Positions 1-6,267 of a stretch of DNA of 10,401 nucleotides are shown piece by piece (the first letter of the stretch is position 1; each line of letters begins with the position of its first letter). A program made the translations under genes and the position numbers. The stretch comes from Clostridia bacterium (GTDB lineage: Bacteria > Bacillota_E > SLMV01 > PUMD01), in the NCBI GenBank assembly GCA_003562655.1, contig PWUC01000072.1, positions 1 through 10,401 on the forward strand. The letters run 5' to 3'. The notes beneath the pieces are model-generated. The model searched no databases and was not told the DNA's origin. It saw nothing but the letters and a program-made list of their open reading frames with translations.

Positions 1-543
1 GGCATCCTCCCAGCTGAAGGCGACGGGAACCTCGGGAGGCTTTCTGCGATCATGCAGTAGGCCCTCAACGGTGCTTCTGACCTCAGCCATGCCACTGCCA
101 GTCACGGCCACGGTTTCCACCACGGGGATTCCGAGGCGGCTGGCGAGCTGATCCACCTCGATGCTGCGGCCCTTCTCATGCAGGAGGTCAACCCGATTGA
201 GGACCAGCACGGTGGGTCTTCCCTGCCTCAGCACCTCAAAGAGAAGGTGCAAATCCGTCTCCAGGTGGCCGGCATCCAGCACACACACCACCACCGACGG
301 CTCCGTGGCCAGCAGCGCCACGGTGACTTCCTCCGCCTCATTCGCTGCCGACAACGAGTACGTCCCGGGGGCGTCAATGATCGTGACCTCCCGCCCATCG
401 AGTCTCACGGAAGCGCGGGTGAAGTCGACGGTGGTGCCGGGGTAGTTCGCCATCCCCACGTCGACGCTCGTGAGGCGGTTGAAGATCACGCTCTTGCCTA
501 CGTTCGGCGGTCCCGAGCAGCACCAGTTCTTCGGGGCCATCAT
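1..543 (-). CDS. feoB: FeoB ferrous iron transporter, N-terminal GTPase domain (partial, probable frameshift at start)
   Basis: FeoB is the inner-membrane Fe(II) transporter with an N-terminal G-protein domain; only that domain lies in the window and the frame runs off the left edge. Counting from the ATG at 543, the G motifs are clear: P-loop GPPNVGKS (11-18), the switch-I segment YPGTT (34-38), DAPG (57-60) and NRVD (116-119), which fit FeoB better than other small GTPases. The ATG at 543 overlaps the feoA stop as ATGA, the usual sign of translational coupling. However, the first beta-strand expected before the P-loop, EELVLLG, is encoded just upstream in another frame that opens at 556 or 577. 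The junction is near 511-515. One extra base there would explain the change of frame. Either a shortened protein is made from 543, the gene is broken, or the read contains an error. FeoB identity is secure; integrity is not. Confidence 0.9.
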   Translation of the reverse strand, partial: MMAPKNWCCSGPPNVGKSVIFNRLTSVDVGMANYPGTTVDFTRASVRLDGREVTIIDAPGTYSLSAANEAEEVTVALLATEPSVVVCVLDAGHLETDLHLLFEVLRQGRPTVLVLNRVDLLHEKGRSIEVDQLASRLGIPVVETVAVTGSGMAEVRSTVEGLLHDRRKPPEVPVAFSWEDA

Positions 544-761
544 TCGGCGGCGGCATGGCAGACAGCACCCCCGACATCGGAGACCTTGATCCCGCGGGCT
601 ATCTCCCGGCTGATCGCTACCCGGCGCCCAGCCACCTCCACGATCAGGGGGCCTCCAAGGGGCTGCCTCATGACGGGCGTCACCTCCCTACCCCGGCGAA
701 ACCCCAGGGGCAGAAGCAGGGGGGGGTCCGGGATCTCCTCCACCCATACCCTGCTGCCCAT
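540..761 (-). CDS. feoA: FeoA family small cytoplasmic protein
   Basis: This is a 73-residue SH3-like FeoA protein, thought to bind FeoB and support ferrous iron uptake. The core LGFRRGREVTPVMRQPLGGPL followed by IVEVAGRRVAISREIA is the typical FeoA pattern, in which the glycine-rich turn GGP and the VxGRRxAISRE segment are characteristic. Length matches the family (about 75 residues). The ATG at 761 is preferred over the upstream in-frame ATG at 806 because GGAG lies nine bases before it and because the upstream methyltransferase gene ends at 766. Its stop overlaps the feoB ATG (ATGA), so FeoA and FeoB are probably translationally coupled within the Fur-box operon. Confidence 0.86.
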   Translation of the reverse strand: MGSRVWVEEIPDPPLLLPLGFRRGREVTPVMRQPLGGPLIVEVAGRRVAISREIARGIKVSDVGGAVCHAAAE

Positions 762-765
762 CCGT

Positions 766-1410
766 TCATTCTCCAGCGACCGACGATGCCGGATGTGCCT
801 CCTCACTGTACATCCCTCCCATCTGCGATGCCTTGAACATCATAACCGTTTCCTTGGCAAACGCCTGTCGTGTGCTGCTTACTGCATCCGTACCCGTAAG
901 GCTCCGGGCTTCGACGTGGGAGTACAACTGCTTCCTCCAACCCCTCGGATTGCGGTATATGACCCTTCCGCCTCCGTTCAGGGTGCAGAGTATCCGCTCC
1001 AGACACTCCCGTCTCGGGTACACGTGAAAGGACACCCACACCGCGTCGTAGTCCGAGTAATCTATCTCGCGCCCGTCGGCGCAGATAACGTCCATTTTGC
1101 GATCGAGGCCTCTCCCGGCTATGACCTTCACGGCACTGAAAGCGGCCTCCGGATCTCGATCCACCGCGTCCACCCGAAAGCCGGCCTCTGCCAGGGCCAT
1201 GGCGGTGAGGGGAAGGGGGCCGCAGCCGAGGTGCAGGATCCTGTGCCTGTGATCAACACCCGCCAGCTCGATCTCTCGCCGCACCATGGGTCCGTAGAAC
1301 AGCCTCCCGTACAGACAGCCCAAGCCCGGCCACCTTGAGCCCAGGAACTCAAAGACCTTCAGTACGTTCGCCGTCTGTCTGGCGACGAACCCTACCAACA
1401 CGCCAGCCAT
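766..1410 (-). CDS. Nicotianamine synthase-like SAM-dependent methyltransferase (copy 2, proximal to feoA)
   Basis: This 214-residue protein has a Rossmann methyltransferase core. Motif I, ILHLGCGPLPLTAMALAEAG, spans about residues 58-77 and is followed by the acidic strand end AVDRDP (82-87). The extended motif I with GPLPLTA is much closer to the nicotianamine synthase signature (GSGPLPLTS) than to ordinary methyltransferases. The later segment GGGRVIYRNPRGWRKQLY (146-163) also recalls the NAS region where a hydrophobic strand is followed by R-x-x-x-G and an LYP-like motif. NAS enzymes join aminocarboxypropyl groups taken from SAM into metal ligands; whether this copy does that is inferred only. 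It overlaps the upstream paralogue by 62 bases. AAGGA lies ten bases before the ATG. The gene sits five bases from the feoA start. Methyltransferase fold is near certain, NAS kinship likely. Confidence 0.75.
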   Translation of the reverse strand: MAGVLVGFVARQTANVLKVFEFLGSRWPGLGCLYGRLFYGPMVRREIELAGVDHRHRILHLGCGPLPLTAMALAEAGFRVDAVDRDPEAAFSAVKVIAGRGLDRKMDVICADGREIDYSDYDAVWVSFHVYPRRECLERILCTLNGGGRVIYRNPRGWRKQLYSHVEARSLTGTDAVSSTRQAFAKETVMMFKASQMGGMYSEEAHPASSVAGE

Positions 1411-1963
1411 GATCCACCGTTCCTTTCAGATACAGCACGGATCGGTCAAAAGTGATCTTGTCCTGCTCGACCGCTGCCACCGGCACAAAGTCGGCCGGCA
1501 CGCGGTCGTAATTATCTTCGAAACGCCCCCTCGGCTCCCGGATTATGGCCCGGAAACCCTCCAACCCGGTGCAGAGAAGGTTCCTCAGGATGTCGCCTTT
1601 GGGCTCCGCCTGAAGTGCCACTAGGGCAGCACTGAAGGGAGCGGCAGAAATCCGGCAGCCGTCACCAACCTTCACATCGATCAACTCCGAGAGTCCCATC
1701 GTCGCCACCAGCTCCCGGGCCCTCCCCGCAGCATGGGGGTCAAGGTCAAGGGCCGTCACCCGGGCCCCGGTCATCTCGGCGAGAAGCATGGCCGTGAAGG
1801 GAACACCGCCGCTTCCTATGTTCAAAACTCGATCGGTCCCGGTGATCCCTCCGAGGTCGATCTCTCTCATCACCACGGACCGGTAGCGGTGGGAGTAGGC
1901 GCTCGCCAGCAGGGGTATTCGGCCCCAGGTCTTCTCCCAGGCGGCCACCATCCTCCTGATCAA
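1349..1963 (-). CDS. Nicotianamine synthase-like SAM-dependent methyltransferase (copy 1)
   Basis: This is a paralogue of the next gene. The N-terminal helices align (VMREIDLGGI here, MVRREIELAGV there). Motif I is VLNIGSGGVPFTAMLLAE (about residues 47-64 from the TTG start), followed by ALDLDP (71-76). GSGGVPFTA resembles the NAS pattern GSGPLPLTS. The pattern AALVALQAEPKGDIL then AIIREPRG mirrors the NAS segment in which a conserved Lys precedes a hydrophobic strand and R-x-x-x-G. TTG at 1963 is preferred because GGGAGG lies seven bases upstream. TTG at 1981 overlaps the previous gene and ATG at 1951 has no spaced RBS. The gene begins 14 bases after the membrane-protein stop. No amino-acid substrate can be read from sequence; a metallophore-type role is inferred from the operon. 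Confidence 0.74.
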   Translation of the reverse strand: MIRRMVAAWEKTWGRIPLLASAYSHRYRSVVMREIDLGGITGTDRVLNIGSGGVPFTAMLLAEMTGARVTALDLDPHAAGRARELVATMGLSELIDVKVGDGCRISAAPFSAALVALQAEPKGDILRNLLCTGLEGFRAIIREPRGRFEDNYDRVPADFVPVAAVEQDKITFDRSVLYLKGTVDHGWRVGRVRRQTDGERTEGL

Positions 1964-1977
1964 GGGACTACCTCCCT

Positions 1978-2985
1978 TCAATCTCCAGCATCCAGCACTG
2001 CAGCCCGCTGATCATCCGCCCGCCACAGGCTCGCTCCTATGTAGGCGGCAGCGACGCCGGATACCAACATGGGCAGCCAGAAGGTTCCGACCCGCAGCAG
2101 TAGAGCCACCATCAGGCCCTCCCCAGCAGTAAGACCTCCCCTGGTGAGCATGAAGGCCATGCCAGCCTCGAAGGAACCCAATCCTCCGGGCAGTACGGGG
2201 ATCATACCCGTGATGCATGCCAGGTAGGCGGACACTGCGAGCAGGGCGTAGTTCACCTCAAGGCCGAGGCTCAGGGTGACAACGTAGACCTTCAACGGAT
2301 ACAGCGCCCAGACCACCGCGGAGGCTGCAAGCAGGCGCGGGGCCTCTCTCGATTCCAGGAGCTGGCGGGACGTACGCACGGCCTCGGCGCCCAGCTCCCT
2401 CCCGGCCCCCATCCACTGCCGTATCCTCGACAGGATTCCAGAGCCGCCTTTGATGCGGACCGGATCACCGCTGCTCCCGGTGCCACCCGCGGGCGCAGCC
2501 CGCACCAGGGCAGCGAGAAGCAGGCACGCGGTCAGAACCGCCGCGTACGGTGCGACGGAAATCCCGGTATCTCCCGGGAAGACAAGACAAATCATGCAAA
2601 CTGCAACCAGGGCCAACAGGCTGGTGAACTTCTGCAGCAGGATACTCCCCGTCAACTGCCCGTACGACAGTTCCGTGAACCGCCGAAACAAGCCCACCGA
2701 GGCCGCGTCAGCAGCGAGACTGGGAGTCATGACCGCCGCGAATCTGCTGGCAAGGTGTATGTGCATGGTTCTGCCGAAGGGCAGGTCAGCTCCCAATCTG
2801 CGGAGCAGTACCTGCCAGCGGTAGGAGGTGACGGAGAGGGTGATCAGATGCAGAGCAAACACCACCGGCAGCAGACCGGGATTGATGATGCTCATGCTTC
2901 CGAGCTGGGCCCAGCCCAGGCACAAGATCCCGGTGATGATGACTCCGGTGACGATCCAGGGTGACGAACTCCCACTCAACTTCAT
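1978..2985 (-). CDS. Flippase-like integral membrane protein (LPG synthase TM / UPF0104 family)
   Basis: This is an integral membrane protein of 335 residues with about eight hydrophobic segments, including stretches near residues 10-45, 115-170, 220-260 and 280-325. Family hallmarks are the RWQVLLRRLG segment after the second hydrophobic stretch and PVLPGGLGSFEAGMAFML near the C-terminus, followed by LLRVGTFWLPMLVSG. That layout is typical of the lysylphosphatidylglycerol-synthase transmembrane (UPF0104/AglD-like) family. Members act on membrane lipids or as flippase-like proteins, but there is no C-terminal aminoacyl-transferase domain here. ATG 2985 has AAGGGG eight bases upstream; GTG 2994 with GGAG six bases upstream is an equally possible start. 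It is the first gene after the Fur box, so its role may be export or membrane handling of the product of the downstream enzymes (inference). Confidence 0.85.
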   Translation of the reverse strand: MKLSGSSSPWIVTGVIITGILCLGWAQLGSMSIINPGLLPVVFALHLITLSVTSYRWQVLLRRLGADLPFGRTMHIHLASRFAAVMTPSLAADAASVGLFRRFTELSYGQLTGSILLQKFTSLLALVAVCMICLVFPGDTGISVAPYAAVLTACLLLAALVRAAPAGGTGSSGDPVRIKGGSGILSRIRQWMGAGRELGAEAVRTSRQLLESREAPRLLAASAVVWALYPLKVYVVTLSLGLEVNYALLAVSAYLACITGMIPVLPGGLGSFEAGMAFMLTRGGLTAGEGLMVALLLRVGTFWLPMLVSGVAAAYIGASLWRADDQRAAVLDAGD

Positions 2986-3026
2986 AGCCTGCACCCCTTG
3001 CTCCAGTTCTCCCTGTCATTGCAATT

Positions 3027-3045
3027 GAATATCATTATCATTAAC
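3027..3045 (-). promoter_or_regulatory. Fur box (ferric uptake regulator operator)
   Basis: Read on the minus strand the 19 bases are GTTAATGATAATGATATTC. Compared with the classical Fur consensus GATAATGATAATCATTATC, 15 of 19 positions match, in the two-direct-plus-one-inverted hexamer arrangement. It lies 42 bases upstream of the ATG of the first operon gene, in an AT-rich island within GC-rich DNA. A TTGTTA that could act as a -35 element overlaps it (3042-3047), but no clear -10 could be assigned. Fe-loaded Fur would be expected to repress the whole operon through feoB. Confidence 0.82.
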
Positions 3046-3283
3046 AACACTGTATAAGATTCAGCGACTGCGTGTCAACTGACGGTCATGTGGCGGGGAA
3101 TGGATGCCTGATGTGTCTGCTCACTGCTCACACCGAAGTGACCATCAAACAGACTGCGCAATGGGAAGTATCCTTACCCCGTCTTAGTCAGACGGCGCAC
3201 CCTCCCTACTGGGCTTTCCGGCACTCACGCGAATACTGTCTCCCCCTCGCTTTATCCAGGCCCGAGGCAAATGTCGGGGCATA

Positions 3284-3538
3284 TCAAAAAGAGACTGGGT
3301 CAGTGAATTCGACAACCGTGGCGAGCCATGACATAGCCCGGGTGTCCTTGATGATGCGCCTCTCCTTCGTGGCCTCCGGCTCAACAACCAGGACCTCTAT
3401 GCACTGGACATGCCGTCCGCTCAGAACCCCGAGCGTTGTGAGAGTTATCTCCAGATCGGTACTGTCACCGGGAACAGTCCAGTCCGGCGCCTTGACCTGG
3501 ATGCTCAGCCTCCCATTCCTCAGCTGTTCTGCACTCAT
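3284..3538 (-). CDS. Small hypothetical protein, unrecognised
   Basis: This is an 84-residue ORF that I do not recognise. Its codon use looks genuine. The protein alternates hydrophobic and polar residues as expected for beta-strands (LSIQVKA, LEITLTTLG, VQCIEVLVVEPE). It has no signal peptide, transmembrane segment or cysteine motif. No good ribosome binding site precedes ATG 3538 and an in-frame TGA lies four codons upstream, so it may be the intact tail of an older, longer gene. It stands alone between the Fur-box promoter and decayed repeat DNA. Confidence 0.35.
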   Translation of the reverse strand: MSAEQLRNGRLSIQVKAPDWTVPGDSTDLEITLTTLGVLSGRHVQCIEVLVVEPEATKERRIIKDTRAMSWLATVVEFTDPVSF

Positions 3539-3605
3539 CCTGGCAGCTCAAGATGCAGTTCACCCGGCTCCTAAACCACGTGGAGCTGTCGGGAGAGCAG
3601 CGTGC

Positions 3606-3957
3606 AAGTGTAACTCCTAGCTCTATCTGAGCTCCAGAGGGGGTGTTTTGCTCGGAGTAAGTGATCTTGAGTTTGAGGTGGGAGGCCATCTCTGGGATGA
3701 GGGAGGTAGCGTTTGTGTGTTTGGGGAGATAGAGGTTGTAGGGGAGTGAAAGAGAGGGAGCTCCAGCTTCGCAAGCCCCCGTTATGGGGGTGACAGAGTG
3801 TAAGGGCTAGGTTTATCTGAGCTTCAGCTGGGGTGTTCTGCTCGGGATAAATGGGTGTGCATTTGAGTAAATGGGCCATCTCTGAGAGAATCAGGGGTGG
3901 CGTTTTTGTTTGGTGGGGTGTGGGTTCAGTGAGGAGGTTAGTGAGGGAGCTCCAGCT
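3606..3957. repeat. Two-copy imperfect tandem repeat, period about 190 bp
   Basis: Copy A (about 3606-3768) and copy B (about 3796-3957) share many blocks at a constant offset of 190, dropping to 189 at the right end. Shared blocks include tatctgagct, gggtgtt followed by tgctcgg, ggccatctctg, and gagggagctccagct (3754-3768 and 3943-3957). The strand is strongly G/T/A-biased and C-poor, unlike the surrounding genes. Both strands can be read as similar peptides in the two copies: minus strand MASHLKLK and EQNTPSGAQI versus MAHLLKCT and EQNTPAEAQI; plus strand LYLSSRGGVLLG versus VYLSFSWGVLLG. The coding strand, if any, therefore cannot be fixed. A CCCCC/GGGGG hairpin (3776-3790) lies between the copies. 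Confidence 0.75.
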
Positions 3958-4003
3958 CCTCTGTTTGGTGGATGAGCGGCAGCTGGAGCCCCACACAACA
4001 AGC

Positions 4004-4236
4004 ATGGTAATTGTAGTGCATATGGGCTCAGACATCAAGGAGTATATTCAGAGATACCTCCCCCTGCTGCAGGGTGAGGGTGGCGAGGAGTTGGTGCCCC
4101 GGGTCTGTCCCAGATGTTCTGGTGAGGGCATGCATCGTCAACGGGCATTCAGTTCCGGCAGCTGGTGGTTCCGGACGACGGCAAGATACGAGAGCAGGTT
4201 CTTCGCATGCACTGTCCGGGCTGTTTGGCTTACTAA
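4004..4236 (+). pseudogene. Decayed zinc-ribbon protein (DUF6431-like, transposon-associated), frameshifted
   Basis: From ATG 4004 the frame reads VIVVHMGSDIKEYIQRY, then CPRCSGEGMHR at 4106-4138, the first half of a zinc ribbon. After about 4140 the sense continues in another frame: GIQFRQLVVPDDGKIREQ and then HCPGCLAY, stopping at TAA 4234-4236. Joining the two by restoring one base near 4140 gives MHRH before the strand, a plausible original. The paired CPRC/CPGC ribbon after a short helix is what I associate with DUF6431-type proteins found beside transposases in Bacillota. The rest of the protein is missing, so this is a decayed fragment. Family name is from memory and moderately sure; the frameshift is seen directly. 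Confidence 0.6.
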
Positions 4237-4603
4237 TCGGGCTGGATGCACCTGGTGTTGATGCAGACCGGTCACCTGGTCGTGTGATCACTTCATCTTG
4301 GGCCACATGATCCTCTCAGTTGAGTCTTTTGTCCTCGTTTTCGATTCATCCCACTTTCATCTATACCGGATGGTCGCCATTTGCGGGTCTAAATCCCACA
4401 CTGATTTTCCCGGGGAGTCGGGAGTTGTTCGTCCAAAGGGAACAACCGGAGGTGATACCTCGCAGAGGGAGGAGTCCCAGGCCCACTGCAATCCGTAGGG
4501 TCGGTACGCTGCCTACGCGGGGCGCATCGCCCCGACCTAAAGCCGACCGAGGCCCAGTGAGCACACGGGATCTATCACCGGAGCGGCGTCCCCTCCCTCC
4601 GGG
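4237..4603. other. Intergenic stretch with two perfect inverted repeats
   Basis: No gene is supported here. It holds an inverted repeat GTTGTTC/GAACAAC with a 9-base loop (4424-4446) and CGGGGCG/CGCCCCG with loop CAT (4518-4534). The second lies 70 bases beyond the stop of the DUF362 gene and could be part of its 3' end, but no T-run follows on either strand, so I do not call a terminator. Two near-identical decamers, aggcccactg and aggcccagtg, occur near 4479 and 4550. Confidence 0.45.
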
Positions 4604-5695
4604 TCACTCCGCGGGACAGAGCGACTCCAGTCGAATCGCCCCCGGCGCACAGATCTCCACGCAGGCGAAGCAGGCGACACATCGGTCCCGGTTCATGGAG
4701 GGATATCCCCCATCCAGAGACACGGCAGAGGTCGGACACTCGGTGATGCAGTCCCCGCAACCGGTACACGCCGCTTCATCTAACATGAATCTCTTGGAGG
4801 TGGCGGACTCGAGAAGCCCCGGGTTACTGGCCCGGCCAGATCGGGTCTCGCCCGGGTTGAATCCGGCAGGCAGCAGGGTGCCATCGGCGATGTTCCATTC
4901 CCCCTCCACGCTCAGGTCTGCCGGATCCAGGGCCACGTTCTCATCCTCGGCCGCATACACCACGTGGTACAGGCCCGTCGGATCCAATCCAAGGATCGAG
5001 GCCGCAAGGACATCCACGGCTGGCGCAGAGTGGGAGGCCAGGATCTTGCCCAGATAGCGGAGCCGGCTCCCCACCTTTGGTCGTCCCTCCGTCGCCAGGA
5101 TCCCATCGACGATCGTAAGATCCGGCCGGCGAAGTTTGCAGACATCGACCAGGATCCTCTCGAAATGCTGTCGATCTCTCGCGGCCTCGTGACAGTAGGC
5201 TTTCTGCGCTCCAGGCAGGTACCCGTAGCAGTTCTTAATGGCACAGGTCAATCCTGTGTTGGGATGGACCTTCAGCTTCGGGACATTGATCACGTAGTCG
5301 ACATCGAAAAGCAGTTGTGGGACGTACAGATCGACCTCCTCGAGGGAAGGGATGCGCCGTGGGGTGAGACCCGTACCGAAGTTGCGCAGGCAATCACCCG
5401 CTGCCTCGCCCAGACCATTCTGCTCGAACAACGCCCGTATGTTTCCGTAGTTCGCCTGACCTGGATTATCGGCCACGACGACCTCTCTTGCACCCGCACT
5501 CTTCGCCGCCTCGATCACCGCCCCGATGACTGCAGGGTGCGTGTTCGTCGCCGCCTCAGGCTCTCGTTCGGTCAATGCGTTTGGCTTGATCAGGACCCGA
5601 AGATCATCCAGATCAATCTGGAGCCGGGAAAACAACCGCTCGACCGTCTTCTGGATGTCCTGGTAACTGGAGTCATAAACCAATACCACGGACAT
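4604..5695 (-). CDS. DUF362 family protein with C-terminal 2[4Fe-4S] ferredoxin domain
   Basis: This is a 363-residue cytoplasmic iron-sulfur protein. The DUF362 domain fills the N-terminal two thirds; hallmarks are VLIKPNAL, VVADNPGQANYGN and the signature INVPKLKVHPNTGLTCAIKN followed by CYGYLPG. The C-terminus carries two CxxCxxCxxxC motifs, Cys 310/313/316/320 and 339/342/345/349, each followed by Pro or Ala-Pro, as in bacterial ferredoxins binding two [4Fe-4S] clusters. ATG 5695 is chosen over GTG 5701 because AGGAGG lies nine bases before it but only three before the GTG. The gene is monocistronic and divergent from the S9 peptidase gene. DUF362 function is not established; the ferredoxin tail implies electron transfer. 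Length and architecture are normal for the family. Confidence 0.93.
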   Translation of the reverse strand: MSVVLVYDSSYQDIQKTVERLFSRLQIDLDDLRVLIKPNALTEREPEAATNTHPAVIGAVIEAAKSAGAREVVVADNPGQANYGNIRALFEQNGLGEAAGDCLRNFGTGLTPRRIPSLEEVDLYVPQLLFDVDYVINVPKLKVHPNTGLTCAIKNCYGYLPGAQKAYCHEAARDRQHFERILVDVCKLRRPDLTIVDGILATEGRPKVGSRLRYLGKILASHSAPAVDVLAASILGLDPTGLYHVVYAAEDENVALDPADLSVEGEWNIADGTLLPAGFNPGETRSGRASNPGLLESATSKRFMLDEAACTGCGDCITECPTSAVSLDGGYPSMNRDRCVACFACVEICAPGAIRLESLCPAE

Positions 5696-6231
5696 GTTCA
5701 CAAACCTCCTAGATGGTACTCAAATGGAAAACAAGATGCCTCTACGTCTTCACTTACCGCTAACATAGCACACCAGGGAGACGATATGAACGGCATGGGC
5801 GAAGATGAGGTGGGCTTGTCGTTTCCCATCTCGCCTGGACACCAGCCGCTCATGACCGGCCCCCTGAACCGGGCAGAAGCATGCCCGAACGCCGGCGCTA
5901 GCCACGGGCAGGGAGCCGGAGATGTCTCGATCTCAATCATCTCCACCGGGTCCTTGGGGGGTTCCACGCACACCCGCGGAGACGCTCATCCAGTCGTCGC
6001 CTAGACACCGAAGTGCCCGAGAGATCAACGGAGTCTGGCGTCCCTTCCCTCCGGGAATGGGACTTTGCCGGTCAGCCCCAAGGGGGGAGGGAGTGCCCTG
6101 GCCAGGATACGGGCACCGCATCACCGGGTCTGGCGAGTTCACCTGGCAACATGCGGGGAGGAATGGTGTCGCCGGAAGCGAAATCCAGCAAGAGGCAGTC
6201 GATACAGCGACAGTAGACAGAACATGACACA
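5696..6231. other. Divergent intergenic region between DUF362 and S9 peptidase genes
   Basis: About 540 bases separate the two divergently transcribed genes. No ORF has convincing composition or a recognisable product. It must contain both promoters, but I cannot assign clear -35/-10 pairs. The only distinct structure in it is a hairpin listed separately. Confidence 0.5.
6040..6063. other. Hairpin in intergenic region
   Basis: GTCCC TTCCC pairs with GGGAA and GGGAC around loop TCC, a ten-pair stem with a single bulged T at 6058. Only three Ts follow on the plus strand, so it is a weak terminator or a leader-RNA stem for the S9 gene; function unknown. Confidence 0.4.
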
Positions 6232-6250
6232 TGACCTCACGACGAGGTCA
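6232..6250. promoter_or_regulatory. Perfect 7-bp palindrome upstream of S9 peptidase gene
   Basis: TGACCTC (6232-6238) and GAGGTCA (6244-6250) are exact inverted repeats around ACGAC. The element ends just before the G-rich ribosome binding site and 17 bases before the ATG. It could be an operator for a dimeric regulator or an RNA hairpin limiting ribosome access. No regulator gene is adjacent. Confidence 0.45.
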
Positions 6251-6267
6251 GGGATGAGGGGGACATC

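Noticed and set aside
178..1338. Long plus-strand open frame of 386 codons
   Set aside because: It is antisense to feoB, feoA and the methyltransferase gene, all of which have recognisable motifs; its own translation is Arg/His/Pro-rich with no family pattern.
3179..3195. CCGTCT/AGACGG hairpin as a terminator of the small ORF
   Set aside because: The six-pair stem has no T-run on either side and lies about 90 bases past the stop.
3571..4038. Minus-strand open frame of 155 codons through the tandem repeat
   Set aside because: The repeat offset of 190 is not a multiple of three, so the two repeat copies fall in different frames; composition is Pro/Ser/His-rich and start context is poor.
4964..6004. 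Long plus-strand open frame of 346 codons
   Set aside because: It is antisense to the DUF362 gene over most of its length and has no recognisable motif.
5960..6070. T-box-like leader before the S9 gene (hairpin with gtccc...gggac then Ts)
   Set aside because: There is no AGGGTGGNACCGCG-type antiterminator sequence and no specifier loop that I can identify, and the downstream gene is not a synthetase or amino-acid gene.
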